A stretch of 64,000 nucleotides of DNA from Gammaproteobacteria bacterium (GTDB lineage Bacteria; Pseudomonadota; Gammaproteobacteria; UBA4575): the NCBI GenBank assembly GCA_026713925.1, contig JAPONM010000035.1, positions 62,001 to 126,000 of the forward strand, in the 5' to 3' direction. Positions 41,427-52,438 of this stretch are shown here, in pieces (position 1 is the stretch's first letter; each line of letters begins with the position of its first letter). Under the pieces are notes generated by a model. It was not told where the DNA came from. It saw only the letters and a list, made by a program, of their open reading frames with translations, and searched no databases. A program made the position numbers and the translations under genes.

Positions 41427-42358
41427 GTGACACGCTCCAGAACATGTAGCTTCGCACTGCGTGCTCTCGCATTGAAAATTACTTCGTCAGTTGAAGGGTG
41501 AACAGGTTTGCAGGCCCTTTTCAAGTCTGGCAAGGGTTGGTCGGTTACCGGAAGTTTACGGGGTACATCAAATTTGCTGTGTTTCCGAAATACAGCTTTC
41601 ACCACCTGATCTTCCCGAGAATGAAATGTGATAATCAGCATGCGCCCGAAATCAGCGAGCAATTTCACACTGCTGTCCAGAGCAACTTCCAAGGCTTTCA
41701 GCTCCTGATTGATGAATATACGAATTGCCTGAAATGTGCGTGTGGCCGGGTGTTTTTTTTCACTGGACCGGCCCACAGCCCCTAGCACTACCTCTGCCAG
41801 CTGTCTGGTAGTTTCCAAGGGGCGGAATTTTTGTCGCGCCAGAATTGCAGAAGCTACTTTTTTTGAATATCGCTCTTCCCCAAACACTCTCAATACTTCT
41901 TCCAAATCCCGGAAATTGACCTGCTGCAGCCAGTCTGCAGCAGTGATGCCTTCATTTGTATTCATTCGCATGTCAAGTGGCCCATCCTGTACAAAACTGA
42001 ACCCCCTCACGGGATCATCAAGTTGTGGAGAAGAAACTCCCAAATCAAATAAAATTCCTTTGACTTTACCTCCAAATCCGTACTTTTCAGCTATCTGCGC
42101 AACTCTTGAAAAGTTATCTGACTCGATACTTACCCGGCAGTCATCAGCGAGCAGAATCTTGGCATGGGCAACTGCTTGCGGGTCCTGATCCAGGACTAAA
42201 AGACGCCCCCTGCCACTTAAATTCTTCAAAATTTCACAGCTGTGTCCTCCACGACCGAATGTGCAATCTATATAGATCCCATCCGGGTCAATTTTCAGCG
42301 CCTCAACTACCTCTCTAAGCAAAACTGGCCGATGCAGACAATGCGCAATCGGCTGCAT
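41420..42358 (-). CDS. rsmH: 16S rRNA (cytosine-1402-N4) methyltransferase
   Basis: SAM-dependent enzyme modifying C1402 of 16S rRNA; RsmI, also encoded in this window, modifies the ribose of the same base. The 312-residue chain has the SAM loop DCTFGRGGHS, LFDLGVSSPQLD, GPLDMRMN, HPATRTFQAIRIFINQEL and ITFHSREDQ. The start ATG at 42358 follows the mraZ stop by 2 bp; a TTG at 42364 that overlaps the mraZ stop is an alternative. The C-terminus overlaps ftsL. Confidence 0.96.
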   Translation of the reverse strand: MQPIAHCLHRPVLLREVVEALKIDPDGIYIDCTFGRGGHSCEILKNLSGRGRLLVLDQDPQAVAHAKILLADDCRVSIESDNFSRVAQIAEKYGFGGKVKGILFDLGVSSPQLDDPVRGFSFVQDGPLDMRMNTNEGITAADWLQQVNFRDLEEVLRVFGEERYSKKVASAILARQKFRPLETTRQLAEVVLGAVGRSSEKKHPATRTFQAIRIFINQELKALEVALDSSVKLLADFGRMLIITFHSREDQVVKAVFRKHSKFDVPRKLPVTDQPLPDLKRACKPVHPSTDEVIFNARARSAKLHVLERVTC

Positions 42359-42360
42359 CG

Positions 42361-42813
42361 TCAAATGGAAAGCGTTTCTAACGAGGCAGGAATGCTATCT
42401 GATTTATGTTCCTCCTTAATCCATAACTCACGTTTTTTCGTCCACCTGTCTCGATCCCAGAGTTCAAACTTGTTACCTTGGCCTATCAATACTGTATGTT
42501 TGTCCAAGCATGCAAACTGGCGCAATGGAGGAGGGAGTAAAACGCGATACTGACCATCAATCTCACATTCTGTCGCGTGACCAAGGAGCAGGCGTTGCAA
42601 GCGCCTGACCTGTTTATCGATATTGGACAAACGCATTAATCTTTGTTCAATGTGCTCCCATTCAGGAAGTGGATAAATCAGCAGACAACGATCCTTGTCA
42701 GCGGTTACAACTAGACTGCCACCGCAACTTTGCTGAATGTACTCACGATAACGGGCCGGCACAGACAGGCGGCCCTTGGCATCCAGATTAAGGTCGTTAA
42801 TACCCCGGAACAT
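42361..42813 (-). CDS. mraZ: Transcriptional regulator MraZ
   Basis: AbrB-like DNA-binding protein that opens the dcw cluster and represses its own promoter. The 150-residue chain has two MraZ repeats; the first has LNLDAKGRLSVPARYRE and the second CEIDGQYRVLLPPPLRQFA, both carrying the DxxGR(V/L)-type motif. The start MFRGINDLNLDAKGR matches the family; the frame stays open further upstream to a TTG inside the operator region but that is not conserved. Three binding boxes lie upstream. Confidence 0.96.
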   Translation of the reverse strand: MFRGINDLNLDAKGRLSVPARYREYIQQSCGGSLVVTADKDRCLLIYPLPEWEHIEQRLMRLSNIDKQVRRLQRLLLGHATECEIDGQYRVLLPPPLRQFACLDKHTVLIGQGNKFELWDRDRWTKKRELWIKEEHKSDSIPASLETLSI

Positions 42814-42837
42814 TACTTGTACATCATGAAACTTAGT

Positions 42838-42862
42838 TCCACTGTCTCCCACAATTCCCCAC
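42838..42862 (-). promoter_or_regulatory. MraZ operator: three boxes with 10-bp period
   Basis: On the minus strand GTGGG, five bases, GTGGG, five bases, GTGGA (forward positions 42858-42862, 42848-42852 and 42838-42842). MraZ is known to bind repeated TGGG-containing boxes with this spacing. The boxes lie 24-49 bp upstream of the mraZ start and just downstream of the promoter's -10, where bound protein would block initiation. Confidence 0.85.
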
Positions 42863-42870
42863 TTTTTTAC

Positions 42871-42899
42871 ACTATAAAAACCAGTTTGCTCGATTGCAA
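42871..42899 (-). promoter_or_regulatory. Sigma-70 promoter of the division/cell-wall cluster (Pmra)
   Basis: Minus strand: TTGCAA (42899-42894), 17 bp, TATAGT (42876-42871). The -10 matches five and the -35 four of six consensus bases. An imperfect palindrome (CCAGTTTGC at 42881-42889 with GCAAAACTGG at 42900-42909) spans the -35 and spacer and could be a second regulatory site. Confidence 0.75.
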
Positions 42900-42909
42900 G
42901 CAAAACTGG

Positions 42910-43113
42910 ACAAAAAATCCAAAAAAATACTTGTGAGACAGACAGTTAAGGGCACATCTGTCTGTGAAAACCGGATGGTCGTGTGAATAAACTGCTTTGA
43001 ATATGAAGGGTTAAAACAAAAAGATGAGGTTATATATTAAGAAAGCAGAGCCGCACTTGATGTGGGCGTCATGATGCATTACCAAGCGCAGTTTGCCAGT
43101 AGCCTACAATATT
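42910..43113. other. Spacer between the mraZ promoter and rnpB
   Basis: About 200 bp with no gene. It holds a perfect 8-bp stem ACAGACAG/CTGTCTGT (42938-42965, 12-base loop). On the minus strand a run of seven T follows about 11 bases later, which could end rnpB transcripts weakly. A 10-bp palindrome ACAATATTGT (43106-43115) abuts the rnpB 3' end. Confidence 0.4.
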
Positions 43114-43517
43114 GTGAGTAGGAGTCTGCCTGTAAGCCGGGTTCTGTCATGGGCAGCCATTCATCTGGGATTCATGTCACCATGAACCTCAAGCAACCTA
43201 CCCGGGGGCCATACGGGCCATATGTCGGATACTTCCGCGCCCCTCTATTCGGTCTTGCTCCAGGTGGGGTTTACCTAGCCACAACTATTACTAGTTGTGC
43301 GGTGCGCTCTTACCACACCGTTTCACCCTTACCTAGCTCATCCGTCTGAATGATATTCAAGCGAAGCAGCCAGGCGGTCTACTCTCTGTTGCACTTTCCA
43401 TGGACTCACATCCTCCAGGTATTACCTGGCACCCTGCCCGTGGAGCCCGGACTTTCCTCCCTCCTGCCTTTCCATTGAGGACGCAGGAAGGCGACTGCCT
43501 GGCAGACTCCCAAGTTC
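43114..43517 (-). ncRNA. rnpB: RNase P RNA (class A)
   Basis: Catalytic RNA that matures tRNA 5' ends. On the minus strand the 5' region has the P4 block GAGGAAAGTCCGGGCTCC, then the invariant ACAGAGAGTAGACCGCC, the GGTAAGGGTGAAACGGTG block, GTAAGAGCGCACCG, and near the 3' end GGGTAGGTTGCTTGA and ACAGAACCCGGCTTA, all as in E. coli M1 RNA. The outer helix pairs GGAGTCTGCC (5' end) with GGCAGACTCC (43121-43130) perfectly. Ends are estimated to a few bases: a -10-like TATGAT (43523-43528) suggests a start near 43517, 13 bp after the rsmI stop; no good -35 is seen. RNase P RNA beside mraZ and rsmI is a usual gammaproteobacterial arrangement. Confidence 0.95.
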
Positions 43518-43529
43518 ACAGTATCATAT

Positions 43530-44384
43530 TTACAACTGTTTTTTCACACAGTCCTCAAGCCCGAGGGAATACAATCGATTTCGCCTAAGTCCGGTGTGTT
43601 TCGAAACGACATTAACGGCATCCTTGTGAGAAATATGCTGCTCCAAATCCGCCAAAAGTAACCTGGCTTTCTCTAGTGTCTCCACATCTTTAAAAGTGGT
43701 ATTTCCGTGTACAACCAATACACATTCCCCTTTGAAAACCTGGTCAGGGTCGTTCAGGACCCGGGCAAGATGCTCAAGGTCCCCCGCCAGATGCTGCTCA
43801 TGGACCTTGGTTAGTTCACGCAAAATAGCAGCACGCCTGTTTCCTCCGAATACATGGAGACAGCTCTTGATGGTATATCGAATCCGATGAGGGGCTTCAA
43901 AAAACACCATGGAGCGTGGTTCATACAGAAGCGTTCGCAGAAATGCTTCGCGTTCAGCGGCTTTTTTCGGCAAAAATCCCTCGAAAATGAATCGGTTAGT
44001 TGGAAGTCCCGAAACAGATAATGCAGCAATTATGGCGCTTGGACCCGGTACAGGCCTCACAGCAATCCCCTCTTTTTGAACTGCACAAACCAGCTTGAAA
44101 CCGGGATCGCTGATCAGGGGTGTCCCAGCATCTGAGACCAGCCCTATATCCGCACCAGAACGTAAAGCCCGAATAAGCATCGCAATTTTCCCGGATTCGT
44201 TAAAATCATGTAGCGACTCCATTCCGGCTTGGATACCATAATGGTTTAAAAGTTTTTTTGTGACCCGGGTGTCTTCGACCAAGAGAAACTTGACTTTTTT
44301 GATGGTATCCAGTGCCCGTAATGTAATATCCGACAAGTTGCCTATTGGCGTAGCAATAACATATAAAATACCAGGATCAACCAT
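43530..44384 (-). CDS. rsmI: 16S rRNA (cytidine-1402-2'-O) methyltransferase
   Basis: SAM-dependent tetrapyrrole-methylase-fold enzyme that methylates the ribose of C1402. The 284-residue chain starts MVDPGILYVIATPIGNLSDI, with LVEDTRVTKKLL, LVSDAGTPLISDPG, PVPGPSAIIAALSVSGLP and ARELTK-type ILRELTKVHE blocks present. The start at 44384 is preferred to one ten codons upstream because it sits next to the conserved first strand. It is divergent from lpoA and ends just before rnpB. Confidence 0.94.
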   Translation of the reverse strand: MVDPGILYVIATPIGNLSDITLRALDTIKKVKFLLVEDTRVTKKLLNHYGIQAGMESLHDFNESGKIAMLIRALRSGADIGLVSDAGTPLISDPGFKLVCAVQKEGIAVRPVPGPSAIIAALSVSGLPTNRFIFEGFLPKKAAEREAFLRTLLYEPRSMVFFEAPHRIRYTIKSCLHVFGGNRRAAILRELTKVHEQHLAGDLEHLARVLNDPDQVFKGECVLVVHGNTTFKDVETLEKARLLLADLEQHISHKDAVNVVSKHTGLRRNRLYSLGLEDCVKKQL

Positions 44385-44457
44385 TTTGCACCCACATACT
44401 TTCAAATTTTGCATCCTGGTGACGACTTACAAAATGCAAGGTAAACCGCTTTCAACC

Positions 44458-46991
<2,534 letters not shown>

Positions 46992-47008
46992 TTTCTTTGC
47001 TGGCCAGA

Positions 47009-48406
47009 ATGCCCTTGGAGCCACACATCATACGCAGTTTTGTTGAGGCATGTGGACAACAGGACGTCCTGGTAAATCGAAGCGAGTGCTGGGCTTATGG
47101 ATACGATAACAGCAAACAGCATGCCTGTCCGGACTTGGTCGTATTGCCACATCAAACGGGCCAAATCCAAGAATGCGTACAAATCTGCAGACGATACAAC
47201 ATCCCGTTGACGACACGAGGTCGTGGCACAAACACCACGGGAGCTACTGTACCAATCCATTCTGGAGTAATTCTTTCAACAGAGCGGATGGATAGGATTC
47301 TGGAGATGGATGCATCTAACCGGAATATTCAAGTTGAGCCAGGTGTATTAAATGCATCCGTTCAGGAACGGGCTTCAAAACATGGGTTGTTTTGGCCACC
47401 CGACCCAGGCAGCTCTGACTATTGCACGATTGGCGGCAACCTAGCCTGTAATGCCGCTGGCCCTCGTGCAATCAAATATGGAACGTGTCGCGAAAACACA
47501 CTTGAACTATGTGCGGTCACTGGGGCTGGAGAAATGATTCGCACCGGGAATGCTACTACAAAAGGTGTGGTGGGTTTAGACCTGACACGTCTGCTGGTAG
47601 GTTCAGAAGGTATTCTAGCGATAATCACCGAGGCACGGCTAAAACTGAGCCCTATTGCTGAACGTACAGATACAATTCGTGCAACCTATCAGGACACTCG
47701 GTCTGCCATTGAAGCAGTAGTTGAAATTCTTTCACAAAATTCCATGCCCTGTGCACTAGAATTTATCGATGAAGGATCTCTGAATCTGATTCGCAGGCAG
47801 GAAAAAATGCGCTTTGATAACTGTGCAAAAGCAATGCTAATCATTGAGGTAGACGGACTTGAGCAGACCGTTGATGCGGATGTTGAAGCTATTTTACGTG
47901 CAGCTAGTAATCCAGGATGTATCAACTTGCATAATGCAAGTGATTCCAAACAGAAAACAGAACTCTGGCTCGCTCGTAAAGTGCTTTCCCAAGCTTTGCG
48001 CAGCTTTGCACCAGACAAAATCAATGAGGACGTGGTCGTACCTGTATCACAGCTGCCAACATTACTAACGGAACTTGAATTGCTCAGCAAAAAATTCTCC
48101 ATTCCTGTTTTCAGTTTTGGCCATGCCGGGAATGGAAATTTGCACGTCAATCTCTTATATAATGAATCCGATGAAAGGGAAGCAGTTTCGGCCCGCCAAT
48201 GTCTATCAGAAATTTTTGATCTGGTTTTAAGGCTGAATGGAACTTTGTCAGGCGAACACGGTGTCGGAATTTCCAAGCGGGACTGGGTCAGTAAGGAAAT
48301 TGATCCTGGGGCATTGTGTTTGATGCAGAAAATCAAACAGCAGTTTGATCCTGACCAAATTTTAAATCCTGGCAAATCCCTTCCGGATATAGCCAATACA
48401 GACTGA
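47009..48406 (+). CDS. FAD-linked 2-hydroxyacid oxidase/dehydrogenase (GlcD/D-lactate dehydrogenase family)
   Basis: A 465-residue flavoprotein of the vanillyl-alcohol-oxidase/GlcD type. The N-terminal FAD domain (about 40-215) has PRTTRG-like TTRGRGTNTTGATVP, the DPGSSDYCTIGGNLACNAAGP segment and the LVGSEGILAIITEA strand. The C-terminal cap has the metal/substrate residues in FGHAGNGNLHVN and GEHGVGISKRDW. It probably oxidises D-lactate, glycolate or a related D-2-hydroxyacid, passing electrons to quinone, but substrate is uncertain since no glcE/glcF genes are adjacent. The ATG at 47009 is preferred to a TTG at 46997. It lies 17 bp after gmhA and converges on sspB. Confidence 0.88.
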   Translation: MPLEPHIIRSFVEACGQQDVLVNRSECWAYGYDNSKQHACPDLVVLPHQTGQIQECVQICRRYNIPLTTRGRGTNTTGATVPIHSGVILSTERMDRILEMDASNRNIQVEPGVLNASVQERASKHGLFWPPDPGSSDYCTIGGNLACNAAGPRAIKYGTCRENTLELCAVTGAGEMIRTGNATTKGVVGLDLTRLLVGSEGILAIITEARLKLSPIAERTDTIRATYQDTRSAIEAVVEILSQNSMPCALEFIDEGSLNLIRRQEKMRFDNCAKAMLIIEVDGLEQTVDADVEAILRAASNPGCINLHNASDSKQKTELWLARKVLSQALRSFAPDKINEDVVVPVSQLPTLLTELELLSKKFSIPVFSFGHAGNGNLHVNLLYNESDEREAVSARQCLSEIFDLVLRLNGTLSGEHGVGISKRDWVSKEIDPGALCLMQKIKQQFDPDQILNPGKSLPDIANTD

Positions 48407-48425
48407 GTTCCAGATACACCTCATG

Positions 48426-48797
48426 CTATTTGACAATGCGCAAACGTGTGCGGTCTGGCTTGGCCGGGTCCGTTGCGGGCGGTAATTCACCTTCCTCGGG
48501 AAATGCCATGCCGTGTCCATTTTCGCGGGCGTAAATTGCCAGCACATGTTCTACAGGAATGACTACACTCATAGCCGTACCTGAAAACCGTGCATCGAAA
48601 CTGACTACTTCCGAACCGAGGTCGAGTGATTGTACTGCTATCGGGCCGATGTTGAGCACAATTTTGCCATTTTCTTCAAACTGTCGAGGGACCTGAACCT
48701 GCTCACTGCCAGTGTCCGCAAGGATATGTGGAGTCATTCCGTTATCAATAATCCACTCATACATTGCGCGGATCAGATAAGGTCTGTTTGAAGTCAC
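48426..48797 (-). CDS. sspB: ClpXP protease specificity-enhancing factor SspB
   Basis: Adaptor that delivers ssrA-tagged proteins from stalled ribosomes to ClpXP. The 123-residue chain has the folded substrate-binding domain (RPYLIRAMYEWIIDNGMTP and VVIPVEHVLAIYARENG), a charged linker, and the C-terminal ClpX-binding tail RTRLRIVK, like RPALRVVK in E. coli. The start is taken as GTG at 48797, giving MTSNRPYLIR; a TTG seven codons upstream is possible. It follows sspA on the same strand. Confidence 0.92.
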   Translation of the reverse strand: MTSNRPYLIRAMYEWIIDNGMTPHILADTGSEQVQVPRQFEENGKIVLNIGPIAVQSLDLGSEVVSFDARFSGTAMSVVIPVEHVLAIYARENGHGMAFPEEGELPPATDPAKPDRTRLRIVK

Positions 48798-48833
48798 GCG
48801 TGATACAAAGACTGGCAATTCTGAGTAGCCAAG

Positions 48834-49463
48834 TCACTCCATCCGCGCTTCCACTTCCTCTTCCGACAAACTACTCCTGAAAGAGGGACGGTTGAATACT
48901 CGTTGTGCATATTCCGTAATAGGCTTTACCGTCTTACCCAACTCGATTCCAAGGCTAGGCAATCTCCAGAGAATGGGCGCAATACTGCAATCGACCAAAC
49001 TGAACTCATCACTCAGAAAATATGACTTGACCTTGAATAACTCTGAAACCGAAAGCAGACTTTCCTGCAAATCCTTTTTTGCCTTATTTGCGACACTTGC
49101 CTGATCTGAATATAACCTTGTCAGCGGCTCATACCAGTCTTTCTCGATGCGGAAAAGCATCAGACGTGATTTGGAACGTGACACCGGGTCCACGGGCATC
49201 AATGGCGGATGAGGAAACCGTTCATCCAGATACTCCATAATGACACGCGCATCATACAACACCAGTTCCCGGTCTGTGAGAGTTGGAACCGAGTTGTAAG
49301 GATTCACATCCAGCAAATCCTCAGGTTTGTTATCTGGGTCGATGTATACAATATCTACGGTGATATCTTTTTCTGCCAGAACAACACGTACACGATGGCT
49401 TTGCGCACAATTCGGGTCAGAAAACAACGTCATGCAAGAACGGCGATTCGCTACTAAAACCAT
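48834..49463 (-). CDS. sspA: Stringent starvation protein A
   Basis: RNA-polymerase-associated, glutathione-S-transferase-fold protein that alters transcription in stationary phase and acid stress in E. coli. The 209-residue chain has the N-terminal thioredoxin-like domain with MTLFSDPNCAQSHRVRVVLAEKDI and the surface-forming IMEYLDERFPHPPLMPVDPV, which matches the conserved SspA PHPPLMP pocket. It lies downstream of petABC and upstream of sspB, a conserved order in gammaproteobacteria. Confidence 0.94.
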   Translation of the reverse strand: MVLVANRRSCMTLFSDPNCAQSHRVRVVLAEKDITVDIVYIDPDNKPEDLLDVNPYNSVPTLTDRELVLYDARVIMEYLDERFPHPPLMPVDPVSRSKSRLMLFRIEKDWYEPLTRLYSDQASVANKAKKDLQESLLSVSELFKVKSYFLSDEFSLVDCSIAPILWRLPSLGIELGKTVKPITEYAQRVFNRPSFRSSLSEEEVEARME

Positions 49464-49502
49464 GACTCTCTTGAATATGCAACCTCTTCCTGAAAAAACA
49501 TG

Positions 49503-50267
49503 TCAGTGAATGTTCTTCCAGTAGCTTTTTTTCATGAAATAGGAGAGTACTCCTAATACAGCAAGGAAAAATAGTACACCTATACCTATTTTTTTGCGCA
49601 CCAGCTGGGCAGGCTCGCTTAAATAGGCCAGGAAGTTCACAATATCCACCACTACACGTTCATACTCTTTCTCACTGAGTGACCCCGGCTGCAGCATCTC
49701 AAGCTTGTCGAATACATGATGCTCTTTTCCATTTTTATCCGTTTCATTACGAAATACAGCTTTTTGCAGACCTTGCAAATTTACCAGTACATGCGGCATA
49801 GCCGTGTTAGGCAGATGCAGATTGTTTACACCGAAAGGACGTGTGTCATCTGCATAGAATGATTTCAGGTATTCATACACTGCTTGGGGGCCAATCGCAC
49901 GTGCATGTGTGCTCAAATCCGGCGGGTCGATCCCAAGAAACCATTTTTGGGCATCTTCTCTCTTCATGGCTACAGTCATCAAGTCACCGAATTTCTGGTC
50001 AGTAAAGATCAGGTTGTTTTTTGTCAGGCTTTCGCTGATACCCAGATCATCGGCTACCCGTTTGTAACGACTGTGTTTTGCCGGGTGACAGCTTAGGCAG
50101 AAATTAACAAAGTATTTTGCGCCCCGTTGTAATGAAGTCTTGTTGCTCAAATCTATATGGATTTTCCCAAAGGTCCCTTTTTTATAGGCCTCCGACCCGG
50201 CAGACCAGACGGGATTCACGAATACCAATATGAGTACAGCAGCCAGTACTTTTGTGCAGGTGTTCAT
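49503..50267 (-). CDS. petC: Cytochrome c1 subunit of the bc1 complex
   Basis: Carries electrons from the Rieske protein to soluble cytochrome c. The 254-residue precursor has a signal peptide (about 1-22), the haem motif CLSCH (57-61), the expected Met axial ligand in the later TAMPHVL segment, and a C-terminal membrane anchor (about 228-246). The start ATGA overlaps the petB stop. It is the last gene of the petA-petB-petC operon and precedes sspA. Confidence 0.95.
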   Translation of the reverse strand: MNTCTKVLAAVLILVFVNPVWSAGSEAYKKGTFGKIHIDLSNKTSLQRGAKYFVNFCLSCHPAKHSRYKRVADDLGISESLTKNNLIFTDQKFGDLMTVAMKREDAQKWFLGIDPPDLSTHARAIGPQAVYEYLKSFYADDTRPFGVNNLHLPNTAMPHVLVNLQGLQKAVFRNETDKNGKEHHVFDKLEMLQPGSLSEKEYERVVVDIVNFLAYLSEPAQLVRKKIGIGVLFFLAVLGVLSYFMKKSYWKNIH

Positions 50268-51655
50268 GATGTTAGCCGCTCAGGCACTTCTTTTTCGCTA
50301 CCCAGCCGCGTGAGAAACGGCAACAACAAGGTAATAACCAGATATGCTGCTGGAATGCTCCAAGTTTGCCAGATAAGTTCGGTTCTTTCAGAGGTGTTAA
50401 TGAATACATCGTACAGGGTAATGATGCCAAGCAGTATCACAAAGCTGCTGATCCAGAACACCACTCCACGTGACCTGCTATATGTCCAAAGCACTATGAA
50501 AAACAGGAAGTACAGCTCTGTAAAGCGTAGGGCCAACTGTGAGTAAAGGGGTGTGACTGCATTTAACCCAAGATACCCGAGAACAAAAAATGTGACAGCA
50601 AATATGAGTAGATTGATTTTGAACAAAAAGCTTCTGTAACGAATTGACTTGATGGGATTGCGATCAATCCATGGTAGGAAGAACAATACGATAATTGCGA
50701 GGCTCATTCCTACAAACCCGCCAAAAGGATCCGGGATTGCACGCAGTACCGTATAGAAAGGAGTGAAGTACCAGATGGGTGCAATGTGATCCGGTGTATT
50801 CAGGGCACTGGCCGGGTCAAAATTAGCATGTTCCAGAAAGTAGCCATACATATCAGGAATAAAAAACACCACCACTGAAAATATACCCAGGAATACGACA
50901 GCACCGAATATATCCTTTACAGTGTAATACGGGTGAAAAGGAACGCTATCAACCGGAATCCCATCAGCACCCTTGTTTTTCTTGATTTCAACTCCGTCAG
51001 GGTTGTTGGAGCCGACTTCATGCAATGCCAGAATGTGACCAACTACCAGAGCAAGTAATGCAAGCGGTACGGCAATCACGTGCAAAGAGAAGAAACGGTT
51101 CAGCGTTGCATCCGAGATAACAAAATCTCCGCGAATCCACTCAGAAATAGCCTCGCCAATGTATGGGATCGTATTGAACAGATTGATGATAACCTGTGCA
51201 CCCCAGTATGACATATTGCCCCAAGGCAACAAATAACCCATGAATGCTTCGGCCATCAGAGCAACGTAAATCAACATTCCAAAAACCCACAACAATTCGC
51301 GCGGGTTTTTAAATGACCCATACATCAGTGCACGAAACATATGCAGGTATATGACGATAAAAAAGAATGATGCACCGGTGGAATGCATGTAGCGAATCAG
51401 CCAACCCCAGTTAACATCACGCATAATGTGTTCAACCGAAGCAAAAGCCAGTTCTGCATCAGGCTTGTAGTGCATCGTTAAAAAGATACCACTCAAGATT
51501 TGGATTACCAGAACGAGCAGCGCCAGAGAGCCAAAGAAATACCAGAAATTGAAATTTTTAGGGGCATAATATTCAGATAGATGTTCTCTCCACATTTTGG
51601 AAAGTGGAAACCGCGCATCAATCCACCCCAGAAGTCCTCGCGCAATCCCGCTCAT
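50264..51655 (-). CDS. petB: Cytochrome b subunit of the bc1 complex
   Basis: Full-length, eight-helix membrane cytochrome b (463 residues), with both haem-binding halves in one chain. His ligands lie in the YMHSTGASFFFIVIYLHMF helix and in the RFFSLHVIAVPLALLALVVGH helix. The Qo-site motif that reads PEWY in mitochondria and alphaproteobacteria is PIWY here (HIAPIWYFTPFY). It overlaps petA and petC with ATGA-type junctions. Confidence 0.96.
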   Translation of the reverse strand: MSGIARGLLGWIDARFPLSKMWREHLSEYYAPKNFNFWYFFGSLALLVLVIQILSGIFLTMHYKPDAELAFASVEHIMRDVNWGWLIRYMHSTGASFFFIVIYLHMFRALMYGSFKNPRELLWVFGMLIYVALMAEAFMGYLLPWGNMSYWGAQVIINLFNTIPYIGEAISEWIRGDFVISDATLNRFFSLHVIAVPLALLALVVGHILALHEVGSNNPDGVEIKKNKGADGIPVDSVPFHPYYTVKDIFGAVVFLGIFSVVVFFIPDMYGYFLEHANFDPASALNTPDHIAPIWYFTPFYTVLRAIPDPFGGFVGMSLAIIVLFFLPWIDRNPIKSIRYRSFLFKINLLIFAVTFFVLGYLGLNAVTPLYSQLALRFTELYFLFFIVLWTYSRSRGVVFWISSFVILLGIITLYDVFINTSERTELIWQTWSIPAAYLVITLLLPFLTRLGSEKEVPERLTS

Positions 51656-52245
51656 GCCGCAGCCTCTTCTCTGGTCATCCCGATCAGTATTCGACCGTTA
51701 CTCATAAAATAATAGGGAGGAACTTCAAGATTCTTGTTTGCAGGAACATTCTTGTAGACACGTCCTGCAAGATCAAACCTCGACCCATGGCAGGCACAGT
51801 AGAACCCGCCAAGCCAGCTAGAACTGATCGTTCCTGGTTCAGGACGAAATTCTGGAGAACAGCCAAGATGAGTGCAAATACCAATCAGTACCAAAAACTC
51901 TTCCTTTATGGACCGGAATTCATTTTGTGCAAAAGCCGGCTGCTGATTTTCTTCAGAACCCGGGTCACGCAGCTTGGGTGTCAGCGTACTTAGTGTTTTT
52001 ATCATCTCTGGCGTACGGCGAATTATCCATACGGGCTTCCGGCGCCAGATCTCCTGAATTTGCTGTCCCGGTTGCATTTTGCTTACATCCACCTCAACGG
52101 GTGCACCTGCAGCCAGTGCACTTGCACTAGGATTCATACTTGCAATGAAGGGCCAGGCTGTGATTACAGCACCAACCCCCCCAACAATTGCTGCACCACC
52201 CGTCAGTGCTTTGCGGCGGCCATGATCAAAATCGTCATTTGCCAT
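51652..52245 (-). CDS. petA: Rieske iron-sulfur subunit of the bc1 complex
   Basis: Takes electrons from ubiquinol at the Qo site. The 197-residue chain starts with a twin-arginine signal anchor (GRRKALTGG, residues 9-17, then a hydrophobic span to about 36), and has the 2Fe-2S ligands in CTHLGC (124-129) and CACHGS (150-155). A Shine-Dalgarno GGGAG lies 9 bp upstream. It is first in petABC; the 193-bp spacer upstream is the likely promoter site. Confidence 0.96.
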   Translation of the reverse strand: MANDDFDHGRRKALTGGAAIVGGVGAVITAWPFIASMNPSASALAAGAPVEVDVSKMQPGQQIQEIWRRKPVWIIRRTPEMIKTLSTLTPKLRDPGSEENQQPAFAQNEFRSIKEEFLVLIGICTHLGCSPEFRPEPGTISSSWLGGFYCACHGSRFDLAGRVYKNVPANKNLEVPPYYFMSNGRILIGMTREEAAA

Positions 52246-52438
52246 ATATAACAGCTCCCTTCACTCACTATGGACAAAATGCCAACTCTGACTCAAACGA
52301 GGGGCTAGTGAGCATTTATGTCCAGAAAATCCAAGTATGGGTAATCTCAGTGCCTGATTAAGAATGTCAGTCTGCAAAAGATGCGTAGAATGGCTCAAGA
52401 TCCAAAATCCGTCAAGTAAAAGTACTAGTGAGACTGGT

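Noticed and set aside
42814-42903. N-terminal extension of MraZ from a TTG start
   Set aside because: It would translate through the MraZ boxes and the -10 of the promoter; family alignment starts at MFRG.
42938-42965. Perfect 8-bp stem with a T run further on, as a terminator for rnpB
   Set aside because: The loop is 12 bases and the T run begins about 11 bases after the stem, so it does not fit an intrinsic terminator well. Noted only within the spacer entry.
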